From Cranoglanis bouderius (Eukaryota; Chordata; Actinopteri; Siluriformes; Cranoglanididae), in NCBI GenBank assembly GCA_023630585.1, contig CM042544.1, positions 24,259,256 to 24,323,255 of the forward strand: a stretch of DNA of 64,000 bases, in the 5' to 3' direction. Both the position numbers and the translations under genes were made by a program. The notes under the pieces are model-generated. The model had not been told where the DNA came from. It made no database searches and was given only the letters and a program-made list of their open reading frames with translations. Each line of letters opens with the position of its first letter. Position 1 is the stretch's first letter. This document shows, piece after piece, positions 1 through 35,036 of this stretch.

Positions 1-1149
1 AAATGCTTGGGAGATATAAATTGGTAGAGAACAATCTTAACCTAGTAGATATTTGTGGAAAACAATAGAACATAAAGGGAGTTTCTGAAGAGGTACAGCA
101 GAAGAGTGTTATTTTTATTTGCACCAATTTGTCCTAAAAAGAAACTAACTATAAATTGCTGAAAAATTGGTCGTCTTTTCATTTATTTTTATTCTTTAAC
201 TAAGCATGAAATATGAAGTTATTCCTTAAATCATTCATACCATTCTTATGCTTACTTTGGGAAGAGAATTCCCTACAACACTCAATATCATGATTCTGAC
301 CAAAAAGAACAACAGAAAATAGGACACCGATAACAGCAGCAATAATGTGGCTCAGTGAAGACTGATTCCTACAGAATATAAATATGTTTAAGGACACCAG
401 CTAGCAGCACTGCCTCCGGGTGCAGCTGACAGCAGTGCAAGAGCAATTTTCTGTAGATGGCCTTATAAAAAGCATTGTAGGTCCCATTACACCCATGTTT
501 TTCTTGAGAACACACACGCACACGCACACAGAGAATCAATTAAATAAAACTCTGAATATAGTAAAATACATACTTCAATATTTCAATGATTTTTGCAAAA
601 GGTCCTTCAGGTTTGTGTATACAAAGCAGCCGATTTACAAATGAAAAAGAAAAAGTATACAACCAAATCAAAGTGTTAATTTATAAGAAATACAAACACA
701 TGTTCACACTATTCTATCTATTCCTTCTCTGGACATAAACGTTGCATTCATAAAATAAGATGACATCCTCTTTCTTGAAACGCTTGTAGCTAGCATACAC
801 AAACATTCTATCTTTTATATTTTTTGTCTTTATCTTTACCTTACATATTCTAACAAATTTTTGGCACCATTTTTGACTCCAATTTGCATTCTCAAAATCA
901 CAATCATTGAAAATAAAGTTATATATAAAAGAACTTTTAACTATGAAAAACAAACCAGCATTACAAAGCTACAATGGAGCAAACATTACAGAAGTATGAA
1001 GGTCCTTGCTCAGTGCTGTAATACCCTCAGAAAATTTTTTGTTTCCAGTAATAGTTTTGCAGTTCCCCTTTCCTTTTGTGTTCTAATACATGAGCACAGA
1101 GATATATACAGACATGGCTTGCATGTTTAGCATTTACATAGGAGTGACA
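1..1149. other. HACE1 3' flank, no gene seen
   Basis: AT-rich sequence downstream of the HACE1 stop codon. It may include HACE1 3' UTR, because vertebrate HACE1 has a long one, but I could not fix a polyadenylation site. A short CA tract lies near 510-530. Short open frames here have no recognisable domain. Confidence 0.5.
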
Positions 1150-1610
1150 AATGGAAGGAACAAAATGGTGGCTATTATGCTGTGGGGGCATTTTGCTGGC
1201 ATGGTTTGGGTCCACTTGTTGTCTGGTGACTGGAAATGGTGACTGCAAATGTATACAAAGTTATTCTGACTGATCGCAATGATGGAACTTTTCTATCCTG
1301 ATGGAAGTGCTCTCTTCCAAGATGACATTTGCCATCATCCACAGGGCACGAGGACACACTGAATGGTTTGATGAATAAAAAAATCATATGCTATGACCTT
1401 CGCAGTCACTTATATGGGAGATTCTGGACAATGTTCTGGAAAGTGTTAGACAGCGTTCTGCACCACCATCATCAAAACACCATTAGCAGAATGGTGCTCA
1501 TCCTTTCAGTAGAGTTTCAGAGTACTGAAGCTGTTCTGGCAGCTCATGGTGGCCCAACACCTTACTATGACACTGTTATTTTTTTTACCTTTAATCTGTC
1601 ACCCATATAC
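1150..1610 (+). pseudogene. decayed Tc1-like transposase fragment
   Basis: Nucleotide pattern of a Tc1-family transposase, reading on the plus strand. A block resembling the middle D motif is at about 1316-1350 (the usual DDNAPIH block, here altered). It is followed by the HRARG...EWFDE region, and a tail resembling the end of the gene lies near 1530-1560. The segment that should carry the NPIEHLW box with the catalytic Glu is missing between the cgcagtcac and ttatatgggag blocks near 1405-1418. Frames are broken, so it cannot code. It lies just past the HACE1 stop. Confidence 0.6.
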
Positions 1611-1902
1611 ACACACCCTCTGGTATACACAATTTCAAATACAATAACCTCTGACACACAACACTGGCAGCACAAACTGGCAAACCGACATACCACATTT
1701 TCAGCATTACATATTGTTATATATATATAACTCACTCATGTTTCCCTTTTCTTTAGATCTGAGTATTTAAAATAACACCATGAAATCAAGCAAAGGCTGC
1801 CAAGGACCAAAGGAATTAATGCAGAGGATATCCCTGAAACCCTTGCACAAATGTGTGTCTATATTAAAGCAAGTATCTCAGCCAAAAACAGCAGGGTGAG
1901 CA

Positions 1903-25394
<23,492 letters not shown>

Positions 25395-25540
25395 ACGAGC
25401 AGGGAATTCCTAAATGGAGCGGGTGTAATTCAACTCCTGCGCTTCTCTTTACATTGGCTTGGCAATGGACAGTTCGATCCAACATTAAAAGACATGACGC
25501 CTCTCTGATACATTTGACACTATTTCCTTGTGAGCGCTCG

Positions 25541-25590
25541 CTTCCTGTTTTCATTACCTCCTGCTCGCGATGCATACTGGGTAATGTAGT
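25541..25590 (-). promoter_or_regulatory. HACE1 promoter motifs
   Basis: About 180 bp upstream of the HACE1 start, the minus strand reads ACTACATTACCCAGTATGC (25572-25590). This fits ACTAYRNNNCCCR, the ZNF143/THAP11-type element of vertebrate housekeeping promoters. An ETS-type AACAGGAAG lies at 25541-25549. No TATA box is apparent. Confidence 0.6.
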
Positions 25591-25699
25591 TGTAGATTTT
25601 TTTTCCCCTGCTTTAACCCTTTCGTGCATAGTGTCCACACATACGAACACTCCATAGAAGACTCCTTTAAATATTTCAGTAAAGCATCTCCAAATCACT

Positions 25700-26049
25700 T
25701 AAGAGCATTACTGTAATTTAACTTCTGTAGCTCTCTAGACTATTTGTCATTCTCCGTATTAACTATATACATAAAAATACAAAAAATACTATCTGTATTA
25801 ACTTTCAACATAAAAGTAACTCAATTAGAAATTAAAATAAAAATTGAATGTAAATATTTTTGTTCCAGACCCCACTGAGCACCTCACTGAGATTTGTAAT
25901 AGTTTTTATTTTTTTATTTTTTGTTAGATGGATGCATCATGCAACAGTTCTAAACTGTGTAAATTTTGTATTTTCATCATTTTATTTTTTCCAAAAATTT
26001 TGGTCTTCAGCATATAAATATTTTTAAATGGAATGGTTTTGGTTATTGG

Positions 26050-26139
<90 letters not shown>

Positions 26140-26689
26140 TTATTCATTCATGAAAGGGTTTAATTCTTTTAGTGTATATAATCTGAATATTTCTGCATCT
26201 CGTCAGTCAATGCAGACATTAATATAATGTTCTAGACCATGCATTAGACCTTTCTGAAATTCCCAGGATGCTGTTTAATCGTATGCTATTAGAAGAAAAA
26301 ACATCAGACACACAGGAGACATGACCAAGCATTTAGGTTTTTTGTTCCAAAACATTTTTCCCAGCCCACATGTAATAATCTGGGACAGCTACAGTACGCT
26401 CTCAGAAATTGTTAACAGTCCAGATTTCAGAGGCACAATTCAAAAACCCTTCAGTGTTCAAGATTGAACCTTTTTGGTTATTTCTAAGAGTATACCAAGG
26501 TAATCCTCGACACTTGTGTATTAGGTTTAGAAAGTTTAAAATTTGCCATTTTTTAAATGTAAATAGCATATTGTATCATTATATCATCCACTCATCCATT
26601 CATCTTGAGTAAACACTATATCTTGATGAGGGTCACACTGAATCCAAAACCTAATGCAGGAACACTGGGCACGAGGCACACGCTGGGCA
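25700..26689. other. intergenic, HACE1-LIN28B
   Basis: AT-rich. Contains a (TA)n tract at about 26054-26135 and a short MITE-like unit at about 26394-26494 with ends resembling CTCTCAGAAATT and ATTTCTAAGAGTATA. No gene. Confidence 0.5.
26054..26135. repeat. (AT)n microsatellite
   Basis: About 41 AT units. The Tyr-Ile repeat frames are artefacts. Confidence 0.97.
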
Positions 26690-28160
26690 CAGTGGGTATA
26701 GAAAAGAATCACCCCCCTTTAAAATAATCACATTTTGTTGCTTTTCAGCCTGAAATGAAGACGGACACAGTTTTTGTTTTATCCAGCTGTATTTACTCAG
26801 TGCAACTTATAACATCCAAGTGAAAGATACAACACCAACATGTCAGAATTTTTTTTTTTCATTATAAAACCAGAATCACTGAGTTGGAAAAAGGATTCCC
26901 CCCCCAAAAAAAAAAAGACTTGTAAACTCAATAAGGTGTAGCTGATCACCTTCTCAATGACACACAAAGTCATTTGACTTTCAACTGTGATCAGCTGTGG
27001 TCATTTTGATTAGCTCAGCATGAAAAGAGCTTTCCCTGAGCATTTTGTAGTGCAACTGAAGCAAACAATCAACTATGGGTCTCAAGGCACTGTCAAAAGA
27101 TCTTTGGGATAAAGTTGTGGACAGGCACAAGTCAGGAGATGGATACAAAAAAAATTCAAAGGCTTTATCAATGCCTAGAAGCACAGTGAAGTCTATTATT
27201 AGGAAGTGGAAGGTATTTGGTACAACACAGACCCTCCCTGGATCAGGACGTCACTCCAAACTGGATGAAAGAGCCAGGAGGAAACTGGTCAGAGAGGCTA
27301 CCAAGAGGCCTACAGCAACTCTGAAGCAGTTGCAGGAATTTATGACAAAGAGTGGTCATTGTGTGCATGTGACAACAATATCACAAATTCTCCACAAATA
27401 TGGCTTGTATGGGAGAGTTGCAAGAAAAAAGCCATCCACGACTGAGCTTTGCCAAAACGCACCTTGAAGATTCTGAGGCCACATGGAAAAAGGTGTTATG
27501 GTAAGATGAGACTAAAATTGAATTATTTGGCCTCAACACCAAACGATATGTCTGGCGGAAATCCAATACAGCTCACCATCCAAATAACACCATTCCTACA
27601 GTAAAGCATGGAGGTGGTAATATCCTGTTATGGGGGTGTTTCTCTGCAGCAGGGACTGGAGCACTTGTCAGGATAGCATGAAAAATGGATGGGGCAAAAT
27701 ACCATCAAATTCTTGAGGAAAATCTGCTGCCCTCTGCCAGAAAGTTGTCAATGGGAAGAAGGTTTACCTTCCAACATGACAATGACCCAAAGCACACAGC
27801 AAAACTGACCACACAGTGGTTGAAGGAGAAAAAGGTGAATGTCCTTGCATGGCCTAGTCAGAGCCCAGACTTAAACCCCATGGAAAATCTGTGGAATGAC
27901 TTGAAGACTGCAGTCCACAAACGGTCACCATCACATTTAACTGAACTTGAGCAGTTCTGCAAAGAAGAGTGGGCAAATATTGCAAAGTCTAGATGTGCAA
28001 AGTCAGTAGAGACATATCCCAACAGACTAAAGGCTGGAATTAAAACATTAAGGCAAATTAAAGCATCTGTTTCAGACTTTTTATTATGACCCTGACTATG
28101 TTTGTGATTTTAAAAACAAAGTGAATGAAAAAAAATGTTGGAAATGTAAAAGGTAAATGT
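26690..28160 (+). mobile_element. Tc1 element, 3' truncated (ITR CAGTGGGTATAGAAAAG)
   Basis: The left end CAGTGGGTATAGAAAAGAAT starts at 26690, without the expected TA before it. No matching right end is visible, so the right limit is approximate. It holds the transposase pseudogene at 27075-28089. Confidence 0.85.
27075..28089 (+). pseudogene. Tc1 transposase pseudogene
   Basis: The N-terminal 130 codons (MGLKALSKDLWDKVVDRHKS) are open to 27467, where the frame is lost. In the continuing frame the first catalytic motif reads W-stop-DETKIELFG (TAA near 27511), and a TGA follows near 27680. The last 134 codons are open again, with HDNDPKHT and SPDLNPMENLW, so the second Asp and Glu remain. 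Dead copy. Confidence 0.9.
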
Positions 28161-29198
28161 TAATATCAGAAATCGCCTTCAGCTAGCCTAGAAGTGTGCA
28201 TCAGGTCTGGGATCCTGTGGGACCTAAGTCACAAGAACAGGTGTTTGTTTGTTTTTTAACCTTGTGTGGGTGGGAGTGAACTTCCAGATACAGTGGATGA
28301 AGCTTGATGGATTAAAAAAAAAAAAAAAAAAAAAGGTAATGTTGATTAACATCTGAGCACAATGAAGATAGTGAAGTGCTCATGCAACGCTATCAGGGGT
28401 GGAAAAATACTGAGAAATTAGAAATGAAAGTATAGATAATGTGTCAATGTATTACTTAAACATGGAAGCAGCCAGGCAAAAATGTACTGTAAATGTAAAA
28501 GTAAAAAAGCTGCTATTTTATTTTGTAATTTACTTAAGTATTAAAAAGTAAAAAGTAAATGCTTCAACGGATAAAATTTGTTAGTCATGTTTTCATGTGA
28601 AAAGTAACATTTATTACTTCAACTGTAATAAAGTTATAACTGTTCGAAGATGACTTTCATTTTAAAACAACTGTGCTGTTTTGCATAAAAACATTCAATC
28701 TCTGTAAGTTTGCTGGTTACTAACTCAACTTGCTGTCCCTCTTATGAGCTGGTCATGCACAATATGCATGAGTGACACTAAATAATTAATCAGAAGTAAA
28801 ATATTCTATAAATAACCTCATTTTTCCATTAAATAGAATTTGACTTGCTTCCCAGTCATTGTTATCTGCAATCAACGCTTTTTTCAAATTAGATGCCTTT
28901 AAGGGAGGCAATGGAGATGCCTCATTTTATACAAGTCTTATATGCTTACAGCGTATTTAAACATTTTACTGATGTAGGGTAAGGATTTCTCCTCCTCAGT
29001 TTCAACATTGCAGTCTGGTGGCTTATCCATCTTTACATTAACACAGATAGCTCTAGTGCTTACTACATCGTGTAGCATGAGAAGGACAGCACAGATGATG
29101 AACTGACATTATTCTTTTAACACTGGTGAATTAGATTGGAAGCCAAACTGAAATTTAAATCAAATGCACAGAAGTCCATTCAAGTGATATTCAGTGTA
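28161..29198. other. intergenic
   Basis: AT-rich with a poly-A run at about 28314-28334. I see nothing coding. Confidence 0.5.
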
Positions 29199-30763
29199 CA
29201 GCCGTGGCCAAAAGTTTTGAGAATGGCACAAATATTAATTTTCACAAAGTCTACTGCTTCAGAGTTTTTAGATCTTTTTGTCAGATGTTACTGTTACTGA
29301 AGTATAATCACAAGCATTTCATAAGTGTCAATGGCTTTTATTGACAATTACATGAAGTTTATGCAAAGAGTCAATATTTCCAGTGTTGACCCTTCTTTTT
29401 CAAGACCTCTGCAATTGGCCCTGGCATGCTGTCAATCAACTTCTGGGCCACATCCTGACTGATGGCATCCCATTCTTGCATAATCAATGCTTGGAGTTTG
29501 TCAGAGTTTGTGGGTTTTTGTTTGTCCACCCGCCTCTTGAGGATTGACCACAAATTCTCAATGGGATTAAGGTCTGGGGAGTTTCCTGGCCATGGACCCA
29601 AAATGTCGATGTTTTGTTCCCCGAGCCACTTCGTTATCACTTTTGCCTTGTGGCAAGGTGCCCCATCATGCTGGAAAAGGCATTGTTCATCACCAAACTG
29701 TTCTTGGATGTTTGGGGGTGGTTGCTCTCTGAGGATGTTTTTTGTACCATTCTTTATTCATGGCTGTGTTCTTAGGCAAAATTGTGAGTGAGCCCACTCC
29801 CTTGGCTGAGAAGCAACCCCACACATGAGTGGTCTCAGGATGCTTTACTGTTGGCATGACACAGGACTGATGGTAGCGCTCACCTTTTCTTCTCCGGACA
29901 AGCTTTTTTCCAGATGCCCCAAACAATCGGAAAGGGGATTCATCAGAGAAAATGACATTACCCCAGTCCTCAGCAGTCCAATCCCTGTACTTTTTGCAAA
30001 ATAGCAGTCTGTCCCTGATGTTTTTCCTGGAGAGAAGTGGCTTCTTTGCTGCCCTTCTTGACACCAGGCCATCCTCCAAAAGTCTTCGCCTTACTGTGCG
30101 TGCAGACGCACTCACACCTGCCTGCTGCCATTCCTGAGCAAGCTCTGCACTGGTGGTGCCCCGATCCCGCAGCTGAATCAACTTTAGGAGACGGTCCTGG
30201 CGCTTGCTGGACTTTCTTGGGCGCCCAGAAGCCTTCTTCACAACAGTTGAACCTCTCTCCTTGAAGGTCTTGATGATCCGATAAATGGTTGATTTAGGTG
30301 CAATCTTACTAGCAGCAATATCCTTGCCTGTGAATCCCTTTTTGTGCAAAGCAATGATGGCTGCACGCGTTTCCTTGCAGGTAACCATAGTTAACAGAGG
30401 AAGAACAATAATTTCAAGCACCACCCTCCTTTTAAAGCTTCCAGTCTGTTATTCTAACTCAATCAGCATGACAGAGTGATCTCCAGCCTTGTCCTCGTTA
30501 ACACTCTCACCTGTGTTAACGAGAGAATCACTGACATGATGTCAGCTGGTCCTTTTGTGGAAGGGCTGAAATGCAGTGGACATGTTTTTTTTGGGATTAA
30601 GTTCATTTTCATGGCAAAGAGGGACTTTGAAATTAATTGCAATTCATCTGATCACTCTTCATAACATTCTGGAGTATATGCAAATTGCCATCATAAAAAC
30701 TGAGGCAGCAGACTTTGTAAAAATTAATATTTGTGTCATTCTCAAAACTTTTGGCCACGGCTG
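29199..30763 (-). mobile_element. Tc1 element, nearly intact (ITR CAGCCGTGGCCAAAAG)
   Basis: Flanked by TA on both sides (29197-29198, 30764-30765). The ends CAGCCGTGGCCAAAAGTTTT are inverted repeats that match well for about 60 bp, then diverge. 1,565 bp. It lies between HACE1 and LIN28B and belongs to a different Tc1 family from the other copies here. Confidence 0.94.
29371..30388 (-). pseudogene. Tc1 transposase with one frameshift
   Basis: The frame opens at ATG 30388 (MVTCKETRAAIIALHKKGFT) and runs through two HTHs, a SGRPRK AT-hook-like linker and the first catalytic motif FSDESPFRLFG. It breaks near 29745 at a short A run (one extra base by comparison with the family). After that point the correct frame continues with a QHDGAPCH block and an open C-terminal 89 codons with NSPDLNPIENLW. 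Apart from this single break all three acidic residues are present. Confidence 0.88.
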
Positions 30764-33459
30764 TACAGTCATTGGCTGGATGAGAGAATAAGAGAATATT
30801 TGTAATTTAGTACTTTGAATATTTAAATAAAAATGTAAGGAGTATGGTTTTTTTTTTCTTTCAAATGTAATTAAGTAAGAGTAAAAGTGTTCAATTTCAC
30901 TGAAAATTAATAAAAGTATAAATACCCCAAAATAATATATAAGCAGAGTAATTAAGTTTTAAATGAAAATACTCAGGTATTTTCCAAGTATTTCTACATG
31001 AAATATTTACTGCATTCACATGTCCATCTTAAGATAAAGCAACTATATTTGCTTATTGCAACCTTAATTACTGATTTCTTTCATTTTGGGGTGAGTACAT
31101 AAATAACCCAGTTGGGTACAAAAATAGGGTGAATTCAGACATATTGGGACAGTTTTTGAACTTCCACCATTTGAAAAAAATCTTGAAATGTCCAAATTCA
31201 CAATCAACATATATTAATATGGTATGAACATAGACCACTAAGTAAAATGACGTACATATTAAGATGTTGACCTAAGTGACATCCTGCAATTAATTTCTTA
31301 TAGTAATAACAACAATAACAAGGTTTAGAAATTGTTCCATATTTTCCAAAATTTAAAACCTTTCCAAAAAAAATCTTTTCTAAAATTCTTATGAACAGAT
31401 CAGCTAAAAATCACAGTAGAAAACCACAATAATAATTATAAATAAATGGTAAGTTGTATGTTGATTTATTTCAACATATAATTTAAAAAAAATAATAAAG
31501 ATCAACATCAATCACTAAAATTATATGAACACAGTACACTAAGTAAAAATCTGTACTAATCAGTAGGCCTACCTACCGTTCAATATTTCCCAGTCTACTG
31601 TATTCCCCTGCTTCTTAAGATGTTTCATAAAAACACAATTTCGTATAAAATGCGTATAATGAATATTTAGCCATAACTGTGGAGTGGTTCGTGCATCCAT
31701 TTTTGCATCCTTTATACCCCTTTACTTTCCTCTCTCCACTTATTGTATTTTAAGTCTGACCCAATTAATCTGAACCATGCAGTCCCAATTTGGGACATCC
31801 TGAAAATGATTAAATTATAGCCATGTGTACATTATTTGAACCAAATTTTATGCCTATTTTATGATACGTCTTCTGCATTTATGTATAATAAATAATTTCT
31901 TATTTATTTCTTATTTCTTATTTCTTATAATATATTAGCCATGACAACTTTATAACTTTATATAAAATAAAAATAAATAAATACATTTTAAAAAAGCAAG
32001 CCAACGCTTGTCATTTTTTCTACCTCACCATTTTTGGGGTCAGCTTCCTCTTTGATGCTGACCACACCCCCTTAGATGACGTCGCACGAATTAAGTTATG
32101 TCACTTCTATCAAGCAATTTCACTGCAAGAGCTACATAGCATTAGTTGAGTAGTATGGGTCATGCACAAAAGTAGCATTTACCTGGCAGAAAATGTGTCA
32201 AATTTGTCCGTTTGTCAGCGCTGTAAGATACAGGAATTAGGCTACTTGAATTACTGGCAAGAATCACCAGAAGAACTACATTTAACCTTTTATTACTACC
32301 AGCTTGTGCGCGATGTGTAACCTGCGATATTAGGCTACTGAAAAAGTTATTTGAAACAATTGTGCATTTGTGTGTTACCTTTCAACCCTGCAATTTCCTA
32401 ACAGCTTCCGTAAAATGTAGTAGTAGTGTGGGTATTTGGGAAATAAATGACGAGGCCTATAGGCACATCTTCTTCCGGTATTCCACGTAATAAACTGCGG
32501 GTTTATTCATCGGCTCAAACTCGAAGTATATTTATATTCCAGTCCAGCAGGGAGCCCCGCATTATGGAGACACACGGACACATTTACTCATTTTTTTATG
32601 CTTCTGTTTTCCTGTACAATTTGATTGAGAAGAAAGTATGAAAAACCTCGGCGTTTGCTAAATTTAACCCTTTCCAGTCCGCAGTGTATGCAGTTCCCAG
32701 AGCCAGTGACGAGGGGGCGCTCCACATGATTAATGACCTAATTTATATTACAATAAAATGGTGTAAAAATCTGCAAAGGCTTATAAAAAAAAAACATGAC
32801 CAGCCATGTCAAAAGCAGTTCTTATATGAGAACTGATCTATACATTTCCTGAGCTATGATTTTTTTCTACTTCTTGTACTGAGAGTATATCCTATAAAAA
32901 GAAATCTTTAAGAGTTGTGTAAGAGATATTTAGCTTACTAAGACTTTACTTGAGACTTTGTCTGATAAGGAAAGTGTTGTGGGGTTAAAGGGTTTTCCCA
33001 AACCGAAGGGCTCTAGATTTAACATTTTTGAGTGTATAGATCATATCTTTTGTGTGTACTTATGCAGCCTATTTCTATTAACCTAAACCATCTGTCTTAG
33101 GTGCTTTATGCAGGTCTTTTATTCAAGACAAAATGCATGACGGAAAACGTTTTTTGCAAAACGAAATATGTCCTCGTTTTCAGCACAAGCCTCTGATTCT
33201 GCTTTTTAAAGGCAACACATCTGAAGCCTATTGGTTTATATATTTATACATATTTTATATAATAGATTTAGTTATACCACTACAGCCACTGTATCTGTAA
33301 ATCCTATTCACATGTAACTGTATAAATGTGCCAGACTTTGATTAAGTGGCTACCCGAGAAGAAACGAGGGTAATCTATTTAATAAATACAAGCTTTATGA
33401 AAACGACACTTAATAAATGTGTATTTGAAAACACTTTGTGGCAAAATTCAGAGTGTTTC

Positions 33460-33515
<56 letters not shown>

Positions 33516-33579
33516 TGTATGCTATGCAGAGCTTTCCAACCCCCACCGTGTTTTAGCATCCGCATCGGAGAATCAGTGG

Positions 33580-33659
<80 letters not shown>

Positions 33660-34600
33660 AAGTCAGTGCGTTTCCGATGACAAAGGAAACCGTGCTTTAC
33701 CCTTAAAGGAGTAGCCATGCGATAAATTTTACTTAAATCAGACAGCTTTACATTGTATTTGTTGAAGGACATCCCACCTTTTATTAGTCTAATGATGGTC
33801 ATTGTCTCTACTTAATTTAGGCAGTTTCTTTGTGTTGAATGATGTGGGCCACTTGATTCTACAGACCTAATCGTTTATTTGAATATTCATTTATTTTATT
33901 TATTTAAAATAAAAATAAAATCTTAAATCTTACGAAAGATATCCGAGGCACCTTAGACATACAGTAATTTAATATGTAATAAATCAAGAATAACATAAAT
34001 GGTAATTCACCCTTACAAATCTGATATTATATTTAACGACATATAAAATAACTAGTAGATCAGGTTTCCTTAGACTGCGTGTTAAGTGTTTGTTAGTTTG
34101 GTGTTGTTGTTAATGTGGGAAACGTGTTGCTGATCCGAGATTATTCTAGCCTGGTATTTGTTTAGTTCGCTCTGTTACTGTTATCTACTGGAAGTTCCTA
34201 TGGGTCACGTGCATTAGTCTGTTATCTTTAACTCAATGCCAAGTTATTATAGCCTGTATTAACAACACATTTAAAGAAACGGTCTACAGTTAGGATTTAG
34301 AAATATTTTAAGATTCGAACCAATACCAGCGAGAATGTACAATTATAATACAATATAATACACGTTTTAACTAAGCAAGTTTCCAGTAAAGTAGGGTTTT
34401 AAAACAATAATGAAATGCATATGGATATTTTAAGAAATCTAAATTATGATCCTTACTTTTCTGTGCTCTTTAAACCCTAAATAATCCTACAAGACATTTT
34501 AATAACACTAACAATCACCTAGGCTTTGTTGTGAGATCAAGTTCGTTCCGAGAAAACCATTAAACATGCGGAGAAAACGCAGAAAAATAAATGTTTTCTT
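30764..34600. other. intergenic, upstream of LIN28B
   Basis: About 3.8 kb of AT-rich sequence without recognisable genes. GA and CA microsatellites lie at 33465-33510 and 33583-33656. LIN28B enhancers could lie here, but I cannot identify any by eye. Confidence 0.5.
33465..33656. repeat. (AG)n and (AC)n microsatellites
   Basis: (AG)23 at 33465-33510, about 70 bp of unique sequence, then (AC)37 at 33583-33656. Confidence 0.96.
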
Positions 34601-34637
34601 CAGTATGGATTCTCCGGGAATGTGTGCACTCAACGAC

Positions 34638-34743
34638 GATTGGCTGCCGAGTCTCGCTAGGCCCCGCCCTTAAACCTGAATTCGAAGAGAATCGGGCGTC
34701 TGTAATAGGCGTACAGGAGCATGTGACCTGAATTGGGCGGGGC
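34638..34743 (+). promoter_or_regulatory. LIN28B promoter region
   Basis: A local GC-rich island 200-300 bp upstream of the LIN28B ATG. It has a CCAAT-box-like GATTGGC (34639-34645), a GC box GGCCCCGCCC (34660-34669) and GGGCGGGGC (34735-34743). No TATA box. The transcription start is not fixed. Confidence 0.6.
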
Positions 34744-34940
34744 TAAGGAGAAGGAGCAAAAGGGGGGAGTGCACTAGATGCAAAAGAGAAAAAGGACTGT
34801 CTGTTGGAGGGCTCGCTAGATCATGCAGGCTACATTATGGTTTGTGTAAAGCACTGTGTTACATTTATGACGAGGACCAAATATTTTGGCAGAAGGAATT
34901 TACACTCTCCGAAGTTTGGAGCAAGGGAGCCAAAGGAAAC

Positions 34941-34950
34941 ATGGCCGAAG
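34941..34950 (+). CDS. lin28b: LIN28B coding exon 1 (MAEG)
   Basis: ATG GCC GAA G followed by GTATAG. The tiny first coding exon encoding MAE-G is typical of LIN28B. The ATG context is AAAC-ATG-G. Confidence 0.85.
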
Positions 34951-35005
34951 GTATAGTATGGTTGTAGCAACGTAGCCTGTGCTGCACAGCGCGTCCGCGC
35001 CGTTG

Positions 35006-35036
<31 letters not shown>

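Noticed and set aside
1329..1730. 133-codon plus-strand frame after HACE1
   Set aside because: It overlaps the decayed Tc1 block, but most of it is out of the transposase frame, with no conserved sequence of its own.
33465..33656. Possible CRISPR-like or satellite array
   Set aside because: Pure dinucleotide repeats without spacers. This is a vertebrate genome.
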